Source: Lentzea albidocapillata (lineage in GTDB: Bacteria > Actinomycetota > Actinomycetes > Mycobacteriales > Pseudonocardiaceae). From it: 64,000 nucleotides of DNA. The notes beneath the pieces were generated by a model. It saw only the letters and a list, made by a program, of their open reading frames with translations. It was not told where the DNA came from and did no database searches. Below are positions 51,472 to 61,731 of the stretch, in pieces. A program made the position numbers and the translations under genes. How positions within the stretch are numbered: position 1 is the first letter of the stretch; each line of letters opens with the position of its first letter. The stretch lies in NCBI RefSeq assembly GCF_000719115.1, contig NZ_JOEA01000033.1:1-64000 (forward strand), read 5' to 3'.

Positions 51472-52473
51472 CTAAGTGCGCGGAACCGCGCTGATCCGCA
51501 AGTCCGGTCCGCTCATGGTGACGTCTTCCACGGTCAGCCTCACAGCGTCCGTGATGGTTGACACGCCCGCGTCCAGCACCGCCGCGGGACCGGCCCCGAG
51601 CAGCGCGGGCGCGATGTAGGCGAGGACCCGGTCGATCCGGCCGGCGCGCCAGAACGCACCGGCGAGCGTCGGGCCGCCCTCCAGCACCACGTCGACCACG
51701 CCCCGCTCGGCGAGCGCCGCCAGGACGGCGTCCGGCTCGTGCGTGCGCAGGTGCAGTGCGGTGTGCTGGAGCTTCGCTCCCTCCGGCAGGTCGCTCGTGC
51801 CCACCACCACCGGCAACGGCTGGCGGGGCAACGGCATTCCACCGGCGTCCCTGGCCGTCAGCGCGGGGTCGTCCAGCCTCACCGTGTTCATGCCGACGAC
51901 GATCGCGTCGAGCTTGGCGCGCATGTCGTGGACCTCCTTGCGGGAGGTCTCCGAGCTGATCCACTGACTGGTGCCGTCCCGGGCCGCGATCCGCCCGTCG
52001 AGCGAGGCCGCGTACTTCCACGTGACGTGCGGACGGCCCGTGCGCGCGTAGTGCAGCCACGCCCTGAGGGGGCCTCGGCTGACTTCCTGCTCCAGCAGTC
52101 CGCTCTCGACGGTGACGCCGGCTTTTCTCAGGACCTCGACACCGCCCGCGGCCTTCGGGTTGGGGTCGCTGGTGGCGTGGATGACGTGCTTGATGCCGGC
52201 TTCGATGAGCGTCTCGGTACACGGCGGCGTACGGCCGTAGTGCGAACACGGTTCGAGGGTGACGACCGCGGTGCCGCCACGGGCCTTCGAGCCCGCTTCC
52301 TTGAGCGCCATCACCTCGGCGTGCGGCCCGCCGACCGGCTGCGTGCCACCGAACCCGACCGCGTTACCGCCCTCGTCGAGGATGACGCAGCCGACCGGCG
52401 GGTTGGGGCTGGTGGTGCCCCGGACCCGCTCGCTCTCCGCGATGGCGATCGTCATCGCGTCCTCGGGGGTCAT
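51472..52473 (-). CDS. ribD: bifunctional diaminohydroxyphosphoribosylaminopyrimidine deaminase / 5-amino-6-(5-phosphoribosylamino)uracil reductase
   Basis: 333 residues. The N-terminal deaminase has the zinc-site motifs PHAEVMAL and [13 protein letters not shown]. The C-terminal reductase contains [15 protein letters not shown] and [15 protein letters not shown] 52473 overlaps the rpe stop. Confidence 0.95.
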   Translation of the reverse strand: MTPEDAMTIAIAESERVRGTTSPNPPVGCVILDEGGNAVGFGGTQPVGGPHAEVMALKEAGSKARGGTAVVTLEPCSHYGRTPPCTETLIEAGIKHVIHATSDPNPKAAGGVEVLRKAGVTVESGLLEQEVSRGPLRAWLHYARTGRPHVTWKYAASLDGRIAARDGTSQWISSETSRKEVHDMRAKLDAIVVGMNTVRLDDPALTARDAGGMPLPRQPLPVVVGTSDLPEGAKLQHTALHLRTHEPDAVLAALAERGVVDVVLEGGPTLAGAFWRAGRIDRVLAYIAPALLGAGPAAVLDAGVSTITDAVRLTVEDVTMSGPDLRISAVPRT

Positions 52474-53120
52474 CTCGCACCGGCTGCCTGGGCGCGCAGG
52501 GCCTCGACGGCCTTGCCGGGGTCCGCGGCGTCGTACACGGCGGAACCCGCGACGAAGCAGTCCACGCCGGCCTGGGCGGCCTGTTCGATCGTGTCGGCGT
52601 TGATGCCACCGTCGATCTCCACCAGCAGCTTGAGGTGCCCGGTGTCGACGAGGTGGCGGGCCTGGCGGACCTTGTCCAGCACGTCGGCCATGAAGCTCTG
52701 CCCGCCGAAGCCCGGCTCGACCGACATGACCAGCAGCGTGTCGTAGTGCTTGAGCAACTCGACGTACGGCTCCAGCGGGGTGCCGGGCTTGATGCTCAGA
52801 CCGGCCTTGCTGCCCGCGGCCTTCAGGTTCCTGGCCAGCGCGACCGGGTCGTTCGCCGCCTCGACGTGCACGGTCACGTTGTACGCGCCCGCCTCCGCGT
52901 AGCCGATGGCCCAGCGATCCGGGTCCTCGATCATCAGGTGGCAGTCGATCGGGATGTCGGTGACCTGGAGCAGCGACTTCACCACGGGCAGGCCGAGCGT
53001 CAGGTTCGGTACGAAGTGGTTGTCCATGACGTCGACATGGATCCAGTCCGACGTGGGCACCGCGGCGAGCTCGTCGGCGAGGCGCGCGAAGTCGGCGGAC
53101 AGGATGCTGGGGGCGATCAT
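52470..53120 (-). CDS. rpe: ribulose-phosphate 3-epimerase
   Basis: 216 residues. Interconverts ribulose- and xylulose-5-phosphate. [28 protein letters not shown] (the metal-binding His and Asp), [10 protein letters not shown] and EIDGGIN are typical. The start could be the ATG at 53120 or a GTG 15 bases upstream. It leads the coupled rib genes. Confidence 0.93.
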   Translation of the reverse strand: MIAPSILSADFARLADELAAVPTSDWIHVDVMDNHFVPNLTLGLPVVKSLLQVTDIPIDCHLMIEDPDRWAIGYAEAGAYNVTVHVEAANDPVALARNLKAAGSKAGLSIKPGTPLEPYVELLKHYDTLLVMSVEPGFGGQSFMADVLDKVRQARHLVDTGHLKLLVEIDGGINADTIEQAAQAGVDCFVAGSAVYDAADPGKAVEALRAQAAGAR

Positions 53121-53146
53121 CGGCGTGTGGACCACAAGGGTGAAGT

Positions 53147-53644
53147 CTAGGTGTCCAGCAGGTCGAGCAGCCTGCCGGGAGCCACGTCTGAGACCACGAC
53201 GACACCCGCATCGGTGAGCGTCGTGACGTGCGTCTCCCACATGGGGTGGCGGCGCTTGTCCGCGTTGGCCTGCGGCATGACGACGACCTTGCAGTTCTCG
53301 ACGCCGATGGCCTCGTTCAGCGCGGTCAGGGCCTGGTTGTCGCCGATGCCCAGGGCCAGCTTGGCCACGGAGTTCGCGCTGGCCGGGGCGAAGATGAACG
53401 CGTCCGGCGTCGGATAGGGCTTGGGCTGGCTCGGCATCCTCGGCTCCCAGCGGATCGGGAGGTCCGTCAGCGCCTGCAGCCTGTCCAGTTCACCGGCCTC
53501 CTCGAACCATGGGACGACGGCCGGCGTGAAGGTGATGGCCAACTGCCACCCCAGTCGCACGGCCGGCTCGGCGAGGTCGGTGCGGAACCAGCCTTCGACA
53601 CCGCCGCAGCCGCTTGCGACCAGTCCGAGCAGCCCACGTGTCAT
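53147..53644 (-). CDS. flavoprotein (phosphopantothenoylcysteine-decarboxylase-like)
   Basis: 165 residues. [12 protein letters not shown] at the start and [21 protein letters not shown] match FMN-binding proteins of the CoaC/Dfp decarboxylase fold; the true enzyme's other motifs are not complete, so the reaction is open. ATG 53644 overlaps the stop that a repaired kinase frame would have (see the pseudogene upstream), so the two were once coupled. Confidence 0.75.
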   Translation of the reverse strand: MTRGLLGLVASGCGGVEGWFRTDLAEPAVRLGWQLAITFTPAVVPWFEEAGELDRLQALTDLPIRWEPRMPSQPKPYPTPDAFIFAPASANSVAKLALGIGDNQALTALNEAIGVENCKVVVMPQANADKRRHPMWETHVTTLTDAGVVVVSDVAPGRLLDLLDT

Positions 53645-53939
53645 GTGGACGATCTTAGGTCGGGCGCCAGCGCCAGTGCGGCGAGCTGGTCCAGCACGGC
53701 GTTCAGCGGCTGCCGGTGTCGATCTCGACGGTGGCCGGCTCGCGCAGCAGCGGCTCGATCTCCCGTGTGTCCGCGATGATCCGGTTCCGCTCTTCCTCGG
53801 TTTTACCGAACGGATTGCGCGTTCTGCTCGCGACGCGTTCCAGGACGGTGTCGACCGTGCGATATCCGTTCTGCGCCAACAGGTTCGGCAGGGTCGACTT
53901 CCCCGTGCCGGACAGGCCGGTCACCCGGACCACCGCCAC
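53641..53939 (-). pseudogene. P-loop kinase remnant (internal deletion and frameshift)
   Basis: The frame starts with a P-loop TGLSGTGKST and continues RTVDTVLERVASRTRNPFGK. In the family the first part is followed by about 80 residues (Asp/Trp/Arg and VANQG region) that are absent here. After VEIDTG the frame stops early; dropping to the next frame gives QPLNAVLDQLAALALAPDL and a TGA that overlaps the ATG of the flavoprotein gene. So a one-base loss lies near 53711. The remaining 78-codon frame (53703-53939) is probably non-functional. Confidence 0.75.
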
Positions 53940-54050
53940 CCCACACCCCGCTCGTCACCCGGACAGGTGAACTCCGGACCCGTTGCACGGCCCGCGGGCG
54001 ACGAGGCCCGAGAACTGTCGGACCCCGTCGCTAACGTCGTTCCCGAGCGC

Positions 54051-55514
54051 TCAAACCGGGCGTCGCAGCACCACGCAGAACATCGCGTCGGTGCCGTGCA
54101 GATGAGGCCAGAGCTGAACGTGCGGTCCTTCCCCGAGGTCCGGAACTCCCGGGAAGAACTCCCGCGTGTCCAGCACTTCGGCCCCGGTCCGCGCCGCGAC
54201 GTCCGTCACCACCCCTACGGTCTCGGAGAGATGAGGTGAACACACGACATAAGCCACCACGCCGCCAGGGCGCACCAGCCGCAGCGCCTCGGTCAGCAGC
54301 TCGCGTTGCAGCTTCGTGAGCGTGCCGACGTCGGCGGGCTGGCGCCTCCACCGCGCCTCCGGGCGCCTGCGCAGGGCACCGAGACCGGTGCAGGGCGCGT
54401 CGACCAGCACGCGGTCGAACGCCCCTTCCCGGAAGTCGGTCTCACGCCCGTCGGCCACCTCCACGGTGATCGGCAGGCCGGAGGTGATCTTGCGCACGAG
54501 CTCGGCGCGGTGGGGTGCCTTCTCGACGGCGATCAGTTCGCCGCCTTCGAGGCCGACCAGTGCGGCCAGCAGGGCGGCCTTGCCGCCGGGGCCCGCGCAG
54601 AGGTCCAGCCAGCGGTCGTCCGTGCCGCCGTCCGTACCGCTGTCGCCACCGCCGGTGAGCGGCGCGCGCGTCAGGGCCAACGCGCACAGCTGGCTGCCTT
54701 CGTCCTGGACGTGGGCGAGGCGTTCCCGGACGGGCTCGAGATCGCCCGGGTCGCCCGCACCGGTCTCCAGGTGCACGCCATACGGCGAGTAAGGCGCCAC
54801 GTCCCCGCCGACGATCGCGGCGAGTTCGTCGGCGCTCACCTCGCCGGGCCGTGCCACCAGGTGCACGGCCGGGCGCGCGTCGTCGGCCTCGAGGGCCCGC
54901 CTCAGCGGTTCCTCGCGGCTGCCGAGGGCCTCCGCGAACGCCTGCGCGATCCAGCGCGGGTGGGCGTGGGTGAAGGCCAGGTTGCCGACCGGGTCGGTGT
55001 CCGGGTCGGGTGCGAGCTCGTCGACCCACGCCGCCTCGTCCTGCGCCGCGATCCGGCGCAGGACGGCGTTGACGAAGCCCGCGATCCCGGAGCCCCGCTC
55101 AGCCCGGACGAGGTCGACGGTCGAGGCGACCGCCGCGTGTGACGGAATGCGGGTGCGCAGCAGCTGATACGCACCGAGCCGCAACGCGTCGAGCGCCGAA
55201 CCGTCCACTTCGGACAGCGGCCGGTCGGAGCACGACTCGATGACGGCGTCGAGCAGGCCCTGCGCTCGCGACGTGCCGTAGGTGAGTTCGGTGGCGAGCG
55301 CCGCGTCACGGCCGGTGATACGGCGTTCGCGCAGCAGCTGCGGCAGCACGAGGTTGGCGTACGCGTCGCGCTGGCGCACCGCGCGCAGCGTCTCCAGTGC
55401 GGCGAGGCGGGCCGGGTCCTCCACGGGCGGCCGGGCGGGCCCGGTGCGCCGGCGTGGAGGGTGCGGACTGCTCGGGCGGGAAGGCTTCGAGGCGCCTCGC
55501 GAATGGTTGGTCAT
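54051..55514 (-). CDS. rsmB: 16S rRNA (cytosine-967-C5)-methyltransferase
   Basis: 487 residues. NusB-like RNA-binding domain in the N-terminal half, then a SAM-dependent methyltransferase with [33 protein letters not shown] (catalytic Cys) and a second Cys in [10 protein letters not shown]. It methylates C967 of 16S rRNA. ATG 55514 overlaps the fmt stop. Confidence 0.95.
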   Translation of the reverse strand: MTNHSRGASKPSRPSSPHPPRRRTGPARPPVEDPARLAALETLRAVRQRDAYANLVLPQLLRERRITGRDAALATELTYGTSRAQGLLDAVIESCSDRPLSEVDGSALDALRLGAYQLLRTRIPSHAAVASTVDLVRAERGSGIAGFVNAVLRRIAAQDEAAWVDELAPDPDTDPVGNLAFTHAHPRWIAQAFAEALGSREEPLRRALEADDARPAVHLVARPGEVSADELAAIVGGDVAPYSPYGVHLETGAGDPGDLEPVRERLAHVQDEGSQLCALALTRAPLTGGGDSGTDGGTDDRWLDLCAGPGGKAALLAALVGLEGGELIAVEKAPHRAELVRKITSGLPITVEVADGRETDFREGAFDRVLVDAPCTGLGALRRRPEARWRRQPADVGTLTKLQRELLTEALRLVRPGGVVAYVVCSPHLSETVGVVTDVAARTGAEVLDTREFFPGVPDLGEGPHVQLWPHLHGTDAMFCVVLRRPV

Positions 55515-56437
55515 GCGATGCGCTCCCCTGTTTCGATCCGCACGCCGCGTGCCCAGTCGGTTGCGGCCATGCGCTTCTTGCCCTGTGCCTGGACCTCACC
55601 GAGGGCCACGGCGGTGGTCGCGGTGCCCACGAGCACGCGTTTGCGCTCGACGAGCACCTCGCCCGGCGGCAGCGACACGTCGGCCACCGGCGTCACCGGG
55701 CCGAGCTTGAGCCGCTCGCCGCGGAACTCGGCCCACGCGCCGGGCTCCGGCGTCACGGCGCGCGCCAGGCGGTCCACGGCGACGGCGGGCGTGGTGAAGT
55801 CGAGGCGCGCGTCCTCGACTGCGATCTTCGCGGCGTAGGTGACGCCGTCGGCGGGCTGGTCGACGGCGACCAGCGTGCCGTCCTCGATGCCGTCCACAGT
55901 GGACAGCAGGAGGTCGGCTCCCGAGACGGACAGCCGGGTCAGCAGGTCGCCGGAGGTGTCGCGGTCGCGCACCTTCTCGGTGACCACGCCGAACACCGGG
56001 CCCGCGTCGAGTTCCTTCACGATGCGGAACGTCGAGGCGCCCGTGATGTCGTCGCCGTTGCGCACGGATGCCTGCACCGGCGCGGCGCCGCGCCACGCGG
56101 GCAGCACGGAGAAGTGGAGGTTGACCCAGCCGAACTTCGGCACGTCGAGCGTGCGCTGCGGGAGGAGGTTGCCGTAGGCGACGACCGGGCAGAGGTCGGG
56201 TTCCAGCGCGCGCAGGCGGTCGAGGAACTCGGGTTCTCCCGCCTTGGCCGGCGTGAGGACCTCGATGCCGTGCTCGTCGGCGAGCGCGCCCACCGGGGAG
56301 CGCTCGAGCCTGCGGCCACGGCCGGAGGGTGCGTCGGGACGGGTGACCACGGCGACGACGTCGTGGCGGGAGGAGTCGATGAGGGCGCGCAGCGAGGGCA
56401 GTGCGACCTCGGGCGTACCGGCGAACACGAGTCGCAT
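55511..56437 (-). CDS. fmt: methionyl-tRNA formyltransferase
   Basis: 308 residues. Adds the formyl group to initiator Met-t[22 protein letters not shown] at the start, [13 protein letters not shown], and the catalytic loop [21 protein letters not shown] 56437; it follows def by two bases and overlaps rsmB by four. Confidence 0.95.
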   Translation of the reverse strand: MRLVFAGTPEVALPSLRALIDSSRHDVVAVVTRPDAPSGRGRRLERSPVGALADEHGIEVLTPAKAGEPEFLDRLRALEPDLCPVVAYGNLLPQRTLDVPKFGWVNLHFSVLPAWRGAAPVQASVRNGDDITGASTFRIVKELDAGPVFGVVTEKVRDRDTSGDLLTRLSVSGADLLLSTVDGIEDGTLVAVDQPADGVTYAAKIAVEDARLDFTTPAVAVDRLARAVTPEPGAWAEFRGERLKLGPVTPVADVSLPPGEVLVERKRVLVGTATTAVALGEVQAQGKKRMAATDWARGVRIETGERIA

Positions 56438-56439
56438 GG

Positions 56440-56988
56440 TCAGCTGGACCTGCCGAAGAGTGGGTGCGGGCTCTGTTTCAAGGTGGGCACCGTACCGTCG
56501 AACCACTCGGACTGCCTGATCTCCCGCATGGCCTGCTTGCGGGTGTCGGCGTCGAGGCGGTCGAGGAACAACACGCCGTCGAGGTGGTCCGACTCGTGCT
56601 GGATGCAGCGGGCCAGCGTCTCGGTGCCTTCGACCTCGACGGGCTCACCGTGCATGTTCCAGCCCTTGGCCACGACGTGCAGGTGGCGCTTGCAGTCCCA
56701 CGACATGCCGGGGATGGACAGGCAGCCCTCGGAGCCGTCCTGCATTTCCTCGCCCACCACGTCCCACGTCGGGTTGACGAGATGGCCGGCGAAACCGTCG
56801 CAGTGGTACGTGAACACACGCAGTCCAACACCGAGCTGAGGCGCGGCGAGTCCTGCCCCGCCCGCGTTCTGCATCGTGTCCCACAGGTCCTTGACCAGGG
56901 TGCGCAGTTCCTTGTCGAAGTCGGTGACCTCGGTGGCCGCGGTGCGCAGCACGGGGTCGCCGAACAGGCGGATGGGTTGGACGGTCAC
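56440..56988 (-). CDS. def: peptide deformylase
   Basis: 182 residues. Removes the formyl group from nascent proteins. Motif 1 [10 protein letters not shown] (44-53), motif 2 EGCLSIPG (Cys 89) and motif 3 QHESDHLDG (His 131, His 135) are complete, so the metal site is intact. The GTG at 56988 has GAGGAG six bases upstream. First gene of the def-fmt-rsmB run. Confidence 0.95.
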   Translation of the reverse strand: MTVQPIRLFGDPVLRTAATEVTDFDKELRTLVKDLWDTMQNAGGAGLAAPQLGVGLRVFTYHCDGFAGHLVNPTWDVVGEEMQDGSEGCLSIPGMSWDCKRHLHVVAKGWNMHGEPVEVEGTETLARCIQHESDHLDGVLFLDRLDADTRKQAMREIRQSEWFDGTVPTLKQSPHPLFGRSS

Positions 56989-57034
56989 GCAGTGCTCCTC
57001 GTGTGGACTGGAGGCCAGTCTACGAGGAGCGCGG

Positions 57035-57184
57035 TCAGTGCTCGGACGCGCTGCCGAGGAAGATCACGCCCACCAGCGCCACGAGGAAGTGGCCGGTGAA
57101 CCGCAGAGCCGTCAGCGCGGGGCGCAGCAGCGCGTGGAAGTCGAAGTGGGCTGCCGGGGCGCTGGAAACCGTAGTCGTCGTCAT
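57035..57184 (-). CDS. 49-residue small membrane protein
   Basis: ATG at 57182-57184 to TGA at 57035. It reads MTTTTVSSAPAAHFDFHALL, then a hydrophobic stretch FTGHFLVALVGVIFLGSA. The codons have GC at third positions like real genes. It sits just before def on the same strand, separated by 46 bases. I do not know a family. Confidence 0.6.
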   Translation of the reverse strand: MTTTTVSSAPAAHFDFHALLRPALTALRFTGHFLVALVGVIFLGSASEH

Positions 57185-57326
57185 GCCGTCAACTGTGCCG
57201 TTCACGCAGGTCAACCCACATCGGCTCGCAGTATCGAGCCCACATCAGCCCAGGGTAGGAAGATCACGTGCCGCCCTCGGCCACAAGGTGGAGACCCCGA
57301 GGCCATGAGGCTGATGCAATGGGCAC

Positions 57327-57845
57327 ATGACCTGGACGGCACCCGAAGTCACCCCGGCCGACGAACCGCTGCTCGGCGCGGAACGCCCGATGCTCGAAGC
57401 GTGGCTGGACCGCCACCGCGCCACTTTCCTCGCCAACTGCGCGGGCCTCTCCGGCGAGCAACTCGCCACGGCGTCCACGCCGCCGTCGAACCTGAGCCTG
57501 CTGGGCCTGATCCGCCACCTGACGGACGTGGAGCGCGTCTGGTTCCGCCGCCGCCTGGCGGGCGAGGACGTCCAGGCCCGCTACGGCGTGCCGGGCGACT
57601 GGGGCGGCGCCTTCGAGCACCTGGACCCCACCCGCGCCGAGGCGGAGCACGCCGGCCTGCTCGCCGCCATGGCCGAGTCCCGCGCGGCGGTGGCGGCTCG
57701 GGACCTCGACGACACCTTCGTGCACGAGCGCGTGGGCGAGATCTCGGTGCGCTGGCTCTACATCCACCTGATCGAGGAGTACGCGCAGCACAACGGTCAC
57801 GCCGACCTCATCCGCGAACGCGTCGACGGACGCACCAACGACTAG
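57327..57845 (+). CDS. DinB-family protein (DUF664)
   Basis: 172 residues. Four-helix DinB fold: LLGLIRHLTDVERVWFRR carries the first metal-binding His, and LYIHLIEEYAQHNGHADLIRE the others. Some family members are thiol transferases (mycothiol- or bacillithiol-dependent), others are unknown. ATG 57327. Confidence 0.88.
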   Translation: MTWTAPEVTPADEPLLGAERPMLEAWLDRHRATFLANCAGLSGEQLATASTPPSNLSLLGLIRHLTDVERVWFRRRLAGEDVQARYGVPGDWGGAFEHLDPTRAEAEHAGLLAAMAESRAAVAARDLDDTFVHERVGEISVRWLYIHLIEEYAQHNGHADLIRERVDGRTND

Positions 57846-57973
57846 CGGCCTTTCCCCGCCGGTCATGACGCCGAGCCGGCGACCAGTTCAGCGACCCGCA
57901 GACGTACACGGGTGTCCGCTGCACCGCGGATCCTGGCCAGGGCCTGTTCCGGGGCGAGATGGTGGCGGTGTGA

Positions 57974-58018
57974 CCGGCCCGGCTGGAGTGCGGGGCTGCC
58001 GCACTCCAGCCGGGCCGG
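57974..58018. terminator. bidirectional hairpin terminator
   Basis: A perfect 20-bp inverted repeat (starts CCGGCCCGGCTGGAG, 5-base loop GGCTG) lies between the DinB gene and the convergent ggt gene. No T-run. It starts 8 bases past the ggt stop and would serve both. Confidence 0.85.
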
Positions 58019-58025
58019 AACGTGC

Positions 58026-59795
58026 TCAGCCCACCTTCACCACGCGGGCGGCACCTCCGCCGCGCCGGGTCGGCTCGGCGACGGCACGCCAGCGGCCGTC
58101 CCCGGCTCGTTCGACGGCCGTGGCGGCACCGATCTCGGCGTTCTGGCTGAACCTGTGCCCGATGGCCTGCAGGCCCGCCGTGGTCGAGGCCGCGATGAAC
58201 GCCGCCTCGGCCGGGGTGGTGGCCGCGTTGCGCTGGGAGGCGCGCGGGGCCGCCACCGCGTCGACGAGGGACATCTTGCGGTCCAGGCGGGCGGTCAGGA
58301 TCTGGGTGACCGTGGTGATGATGGTGGAGCCGCCCGGCGAGCCGACGGCGAGCAGGACCTTGCCGTGGTCGAGGACGATCGTCGGGGCCATGGACGAGCG
58401 CGGGCGCTTGCCGGGGCCGGGGAGGTTCGGGTGCGGAACGCCCGGGGTCGGGGCGACGAACTCGAAGTCGGTGAGTTCGTTGTTGAGCAGGAAGCCGCGG
58501 TTCGGCACGACGATGCCGCTGCCGCCCTCCGCCTCGATCGTCAGGGTGTAGGCGACGACGTTGCCCCAGCGGTCGGCCGTCGTGAGGTGCGTGGTGCGTT
58601 CGGCGTCCTCGCGCAGTGCCGAGATGCCGGCGGTGGCTTCGCAGGCCTTGGGGTCGCGCGGATCGGCGGCGGGTTGCGGGGCGGGCAGCACGGCGTCGGG
58701 CTTGATCAGGCACGCACGGCTGTCCGCGAACCTCTGCGAGAGCAGGCCCTCGGTCGGCACGCGGGAGAAGGCCGGGTCGCCGACCCAGCGCAGGCGGTCG
58801 GCGAAGGAGAGCTTGGTCGACTCGATGAAACGGTGCAGGTACTCGACGTCGGAGACCTTCGAGAGGTCGGTCGACTCGAGGATGTTGAGCGCCTCGCCGA
58901 CGGTGGTGCCGCCGGACGACGGTGCGGCCATGCCGTAGACGTCGAGGCCCCGGTAGCGCGTGTGCGTCGGGTCGCGGCGCTCGACCTGGTAGCGGGTCAG
59001 GTCGGAGAGGCGCATGTCGCCGGCGCGGACGTTGCGGGTCGAGCCGGGCACGACCGGCGGCTTCCGCACGGCCTGCACCAGGTCGCGGCCGACCGCACCG
59101 CCGTACAGCGACGCGAGTTCGGTGCGGGCGAGTTCGCGGTAGGTGTCGGCGAGCTGCGGGTTGCGGAACGTGCTGCCGACCGCAGGTGGCTGGCCGCCTG
59201 GCAGGTAGAGGTCGCGGGTCGAGGTGAAGTCGCCGAAGCGGGCGGCGTTGTTCGCGATCTGCGAGTTGAACGTCTGGTCCACCACGAAACCACGCCGTGC
59301 CAGCGCTTCCGCGGGCTCCATGGCCTCGCGCAGGTTCAGCGTGCCCCACTTGCGCAGCGCCTGCTGCCACGTCTTGGGCGTGCCGGGGACGCCGACGGAC
59401 TTGCCGCTGGTCATCGCCTCGGCGAACGGCAGGGGCTTGCCGTCCTCCACGAAGAGCTGGTCGGTGGCGGACCGCGGGGCGGTCTCCCGGCCATCCAAAG
59501 TGGACACACGGCGGGTGCGGGCGTCGTAGTGGACGAAGAACCCGCCGCCACCGATGCCCGCGCTGAACGGGTCGGTCACGCCGAGCGCGGCGGCGGTGGC
59601 GACGGCGGCGTCGACGGCGTTGCCACCGCGGCGGAGCACGTCGATGCCGATCTGGGACGCGTCGGGGTCGACGCTCGAGACAGCGCCTCCCCAGCCCACC
59701 TGCTCGGGCACGCGTGGCGATGATTCCGCCGCGCCTGCCGGAGCAGGAGCGACCAGTACGACGGAGAGCGTCAGTGCGGCAACCGTTCGCAACAT
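58026..59795 (-). CDS. ggt: gamma-glutamyltransferase
   Basis: 589 residues with a signal peptide (about 1-22, ending GAAE). Transfers or hydrolyses gamma-glutamyl groups (glutathione-like compounds) outside the cell. GGNAVDAAVATAAALGVTDP, the autocleavage Thr in ERTTHLTTADRWGN and LNNELTDFEF are typical, and GSPGGSTIITTV closes the site. ATG 59795. Confidence 0.95.
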   Translation of the reverse strand: MLRTVAALTLSVVLVAPAPAGAAESSPRVPEQVGWGGAVSSVDPDASQIGIDVLRRGGNAVDAAVATAAALGVTDPFSAGIGGGGFFVHYDARTRRVSTLDGRETAPRSATDQLFVEDGKPLPFAEAMTSGKSVGVPGTPKTWQQALRKWGTLNLREAMEPAEALARRGFVVDQTFNSQIANNAARFGDFTSTRDLYLPGGQPPAVGSTFRNPQLADTYRELARTELASLYGGAVGRDLVQAVRKPPVVPGSTRNVRAGDMRLSDLTRYQVERRDPTHTRYRGLDVYGMAAPSSGGTTVGEALNILESTDLSKVSDVEYLHRFIESTKLSFADRLRWVGDPAFSRVPTEGLLSQRFADSRACLIKPDAVLPAPQPAADPRDPKACEATAGISALREDAERTTHLTTADRWGNVVAYTLTIEAEGGSGIVVPNRGFLLNNELTDFEFVAPTPGVPHPNLPGPGKRPRSSMAPTIVLDHGKVLLAVGSPGGSTIITTVTQILTARLDRKMSLVDAVAAPRASQRNAATTPAEAAFIAASTTAGLQAIGHRFSQNAEIGAATAVERAGDGRWRAVAEPTRRGGGAARVVKVG

Positions 59796-59860
59796 GCGGA
59801 AACTTCTACTCCGTTACGACCGGATGGCAACACTCCTTGAGGAAGGCCTAAGGTGCGGGC

Positions 59861-60253
59861 GTGTCGATCGATCTTGCCCAGTTGCGAACCAGTTTCACGA
59901 ACACCCCGCTCGACGAGGCAGACCGCGAGGAAGCACTGCACTTCCTGCTGCGCGAACGCCGCGACGGCGACGCCGATCTGCTGCGGCACCTGCTCGCCCA
60001 GGAGACCGCCGCCCACCAGGAGGGCTGGGGCGTCAGCGAGTCGCTCGGGCTAGCCGCCCTGCTGCTCGCCGAGTGCGGCCGCGAGGAGGACGTCTGGGCC
60101 CTGTGGGAGGCCAAGAACGCCTCCTTCGACACCATGGCGGGCCTCGACGGCTTCCTGCTGTTCCCGGCGGGCATCGCGGGCACGACGGCGCACGTGATCG
60201 CGGACGAGGACCACCCCGAACGCGGCGACCTCATGACGTACGTGAGACGATGA
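59861..60253 (+). CDS. conserved hypothetical protein
   Basis: 130 residues, not recognised. Acidic, helical, no signal peptide (DREEALHFLLRERRDGD, LLAECGREEDVWALWEAKNASF). GTG 59861. It is the last chromosomal gene before the integrative element; its stop is 49 bases from the integrase gene, so its 3' end may form part of the attachment site. Confidence 0.65.
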   Translation: MSIDLAQLRTSFTNTPLDEADREEALHFLLRERRDGDADLLRHLLAQETAAHQEGWGVSESLGLAALLLAECGREEDVWALWEAKNASFDTMAGLDGFLLFPAGIAGTTAHVIADEDHPERGDLMTYVRR

Positions 60254-60268
60254 ATAGGCCTCTAGCTG

Positions 60269-60298
60269 GGAAAACAGGTTCTTTTGATCTTGTTTTCC
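60269..60298. terminator. hairpin at the element boundary
   Basis: GGAAAACA (60269-60276) pairs with TGTTTTCC (60291-60298). A/T-rich arms on both sides give a terminator for the chromosomal gene at 59861 and for the convergent integrase. It may also mark the attachment core. Confidence 0.6.
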
Positions 60299-60302
60299 GG
60301 TC

Positions 60303-61637
60303 TCAGGCCGTCGTCAGGCCGTGAACCGTGGCAAGGCCGTCGCCAGACTTGTCCAAGGCCGTGGCGTCGGACTCGGCCGCTTCCAGTCGTGGCTTGAACA
60401 GGTGATCGATCGCGAGGCGTGCCCGGTCGTAGGAGTCGGGCATCAAGTGGGCATAGACGCGCAGCGTGAACGCCTCGGATGCGTGCCCAAGGAACGCCGC
60501 GAGTTCCTTGATGCTGACGCCCTGGGCGAGCATGTGGCTTGCGAACAGGTGCCTGAGCGCGTGCATGCCGTCCTGACCCTGGGTGTAGTCGAGGCCTGCT
60601 TTGCCGAACGTCGGCTTCCAGATGGTGTTGTTGAAGGTCTGCCGTGCGTACAGGCCACCGTGCTTGTTGACCATGAGCAAATTCACAGTCTCGGTCTTGC
60701 GTGAGTCGTCTTCAGCCCATGGCAACGTGACCGCAACAGGCGGGAAGTTCTCCGCGTAGTCGTCCAGATCGGCCAGCACGCCACGCCCGAGCGGCACCAC
60801 ACGGGTCTTGTGCCCTTTGGGAAGCTTGAACTTGACTTTGCCGTTCACTGTGACCGCTTGGCGGTTGACGTGGTAGACCATCCGGTCGCGGTCGACGTCG
60901 TCGAGCGTGAACGCGAAGATCTCACCCTGCCGCAGGCCGACCCCCGCGCCGAGTGCCGTCATGGGCTTGAAGCGCTCAGGCAGGGCGAGGCCGACCGAGC
61001 GCAACCGAGCGTCCGCCCACACCTTGATCTTCCGAGGAACCGGCTTCGGACGACTGATCGACTTGTCCTTGCACGGATTGGCCCTGATCCGCTTCTCGGA
61101 CACGGCAACATCGAGGATCGAAGACACGGTGTCGAAGATCTGCGCCCGATACGACGCCGCCGGAACCTTCGGATTTCCTTTGCTGTCAACGCGTTCGGTC
61201 ATCCACGACAGCCAGTCTCGGATCAGATCGTTGTTGAACGACGAAAGCCGTGTGTCACCCAAGAACGGATGCACGTGCTGAACCGTCTGCTGCCTGATGA
61301 TCTCCACTGTGGACTCGTCTTGTGATCGTCCTTTTAGTACTTTTGCGGCGAAGTCGCGGAACAGGACCTTGCCCGCTTCCGGGTCGGTGAACACTCCGGA
61401 CAACACGTCGTGCTGCATCGATAGCAGGTACTCTTCCGCCTTGCCCTTCTGCTTGTCCGGGAAACTCTTGTTCCGTTCCTTGCCCGCATCGTCGTAGTAA
61501 TGGACCTTGTAGCGCATCCCCTTCCCATGCTCGGGTGTCTGCTCCTTCACGGGCCTGCCGTTGCGACCCACCATGATGTTTCCGGTATCCGGGTCGAGCT
61601 TGTTCCGGTACCAGCGGTCTTGCACATGTCCGGCCAT
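60303..61637 (-). CDS. int: tyrosine-family site-specific integrase
   Basis: 444 residues. The catalytic set is present: Arg 236 (GLRQGE), Lys in KGHKTR, His 359/Arg 362 (MHALRH), His 385 (GHAS) and Tyr 395 (RVYAHL). It carries the AP2-like N-terminus usual for AICE integrases. It recombines attP with attB in the chromosome. ATG 61637. Confidence 0.93.
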   Translation of the reverse strand: MAGHVQDRWYRNKLDPDTGNIMVGRNGRPVKEQTPEHGKGMRYKVHYYDDAGKERNKSFPDKQKGKAEEYLLSMQHDVLSGVFTDPEAGKVLFRDFAAKVLKGRSQDESTVEIIRQQTVQHVHPFLGDTRLSSFNNDLIRDWLSWMTERVDSKGNPKVPAASYRAQIFDTVSSILDVAVSEKRIRANPCKDKSISRPKPVPRKIKVWADARLRSVGLALPERFKPMTALGAGVGLRQGEIFAFTLDDVDRDRMVYHVNRQAVTVNGKVKFKLPKGHKTRVVPLGRGVLADLDDYAENFPPVAVTLPWAEDDSRKTETVNLLMVNKHGGLYARQTFNNTIWKPTFGKAGLDYTQGQDGMHALRHLFASHMLAQGVSIKELAAFLGHASEAFTLRVYAHLMPDSYDRARLAIDHLFKPRLEAAESDATALDKSGDGLATVHGLTTA

Positions 61638-61682
61638 GAGTTGGTGTGTCCTTCCTGGTAGGAGCGTTGCCGAAAGAACAGG

Positions 61683-61717
61683 CCAGCCGGGCAGGCCGGG
61701 GAGGACTGCCCGGCTGG
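61683..61717. terminator. hairpin between excisionase and integrase
   Basis: CCAGCCGGGCAG (61683-61694) and CTGCCCGGCTGG (61706-61717) form a perfect 12-bp stem in the 94-base gap upstream of int. It may reduce integrase expression by attenuation or end the xis/rep transcript. Confidence 0.7.
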
Positions 61718-61731
61718 TCCTGGTGTTCGGG

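Noticed and set aside
56989..57034. FMN riboswitch for the riboflavin genes
   Set aside because: No RFN-like conserved sequence before def, rpe or ribD; the gaps are too short.
57846..57973. Short minus-strand reading LAPEQALARIRGAADTR ending in TGA
   Set aside because: Looks coding-like and could be a gene tail, but it has no start, no family I can name and is cut off by the terminator hairpin.
60254..60302. tRNA remnant at the integrative-element boundary
   Set aside because: No acceptor/T-arm pattern or GTTCxAxxC-type box could be found.
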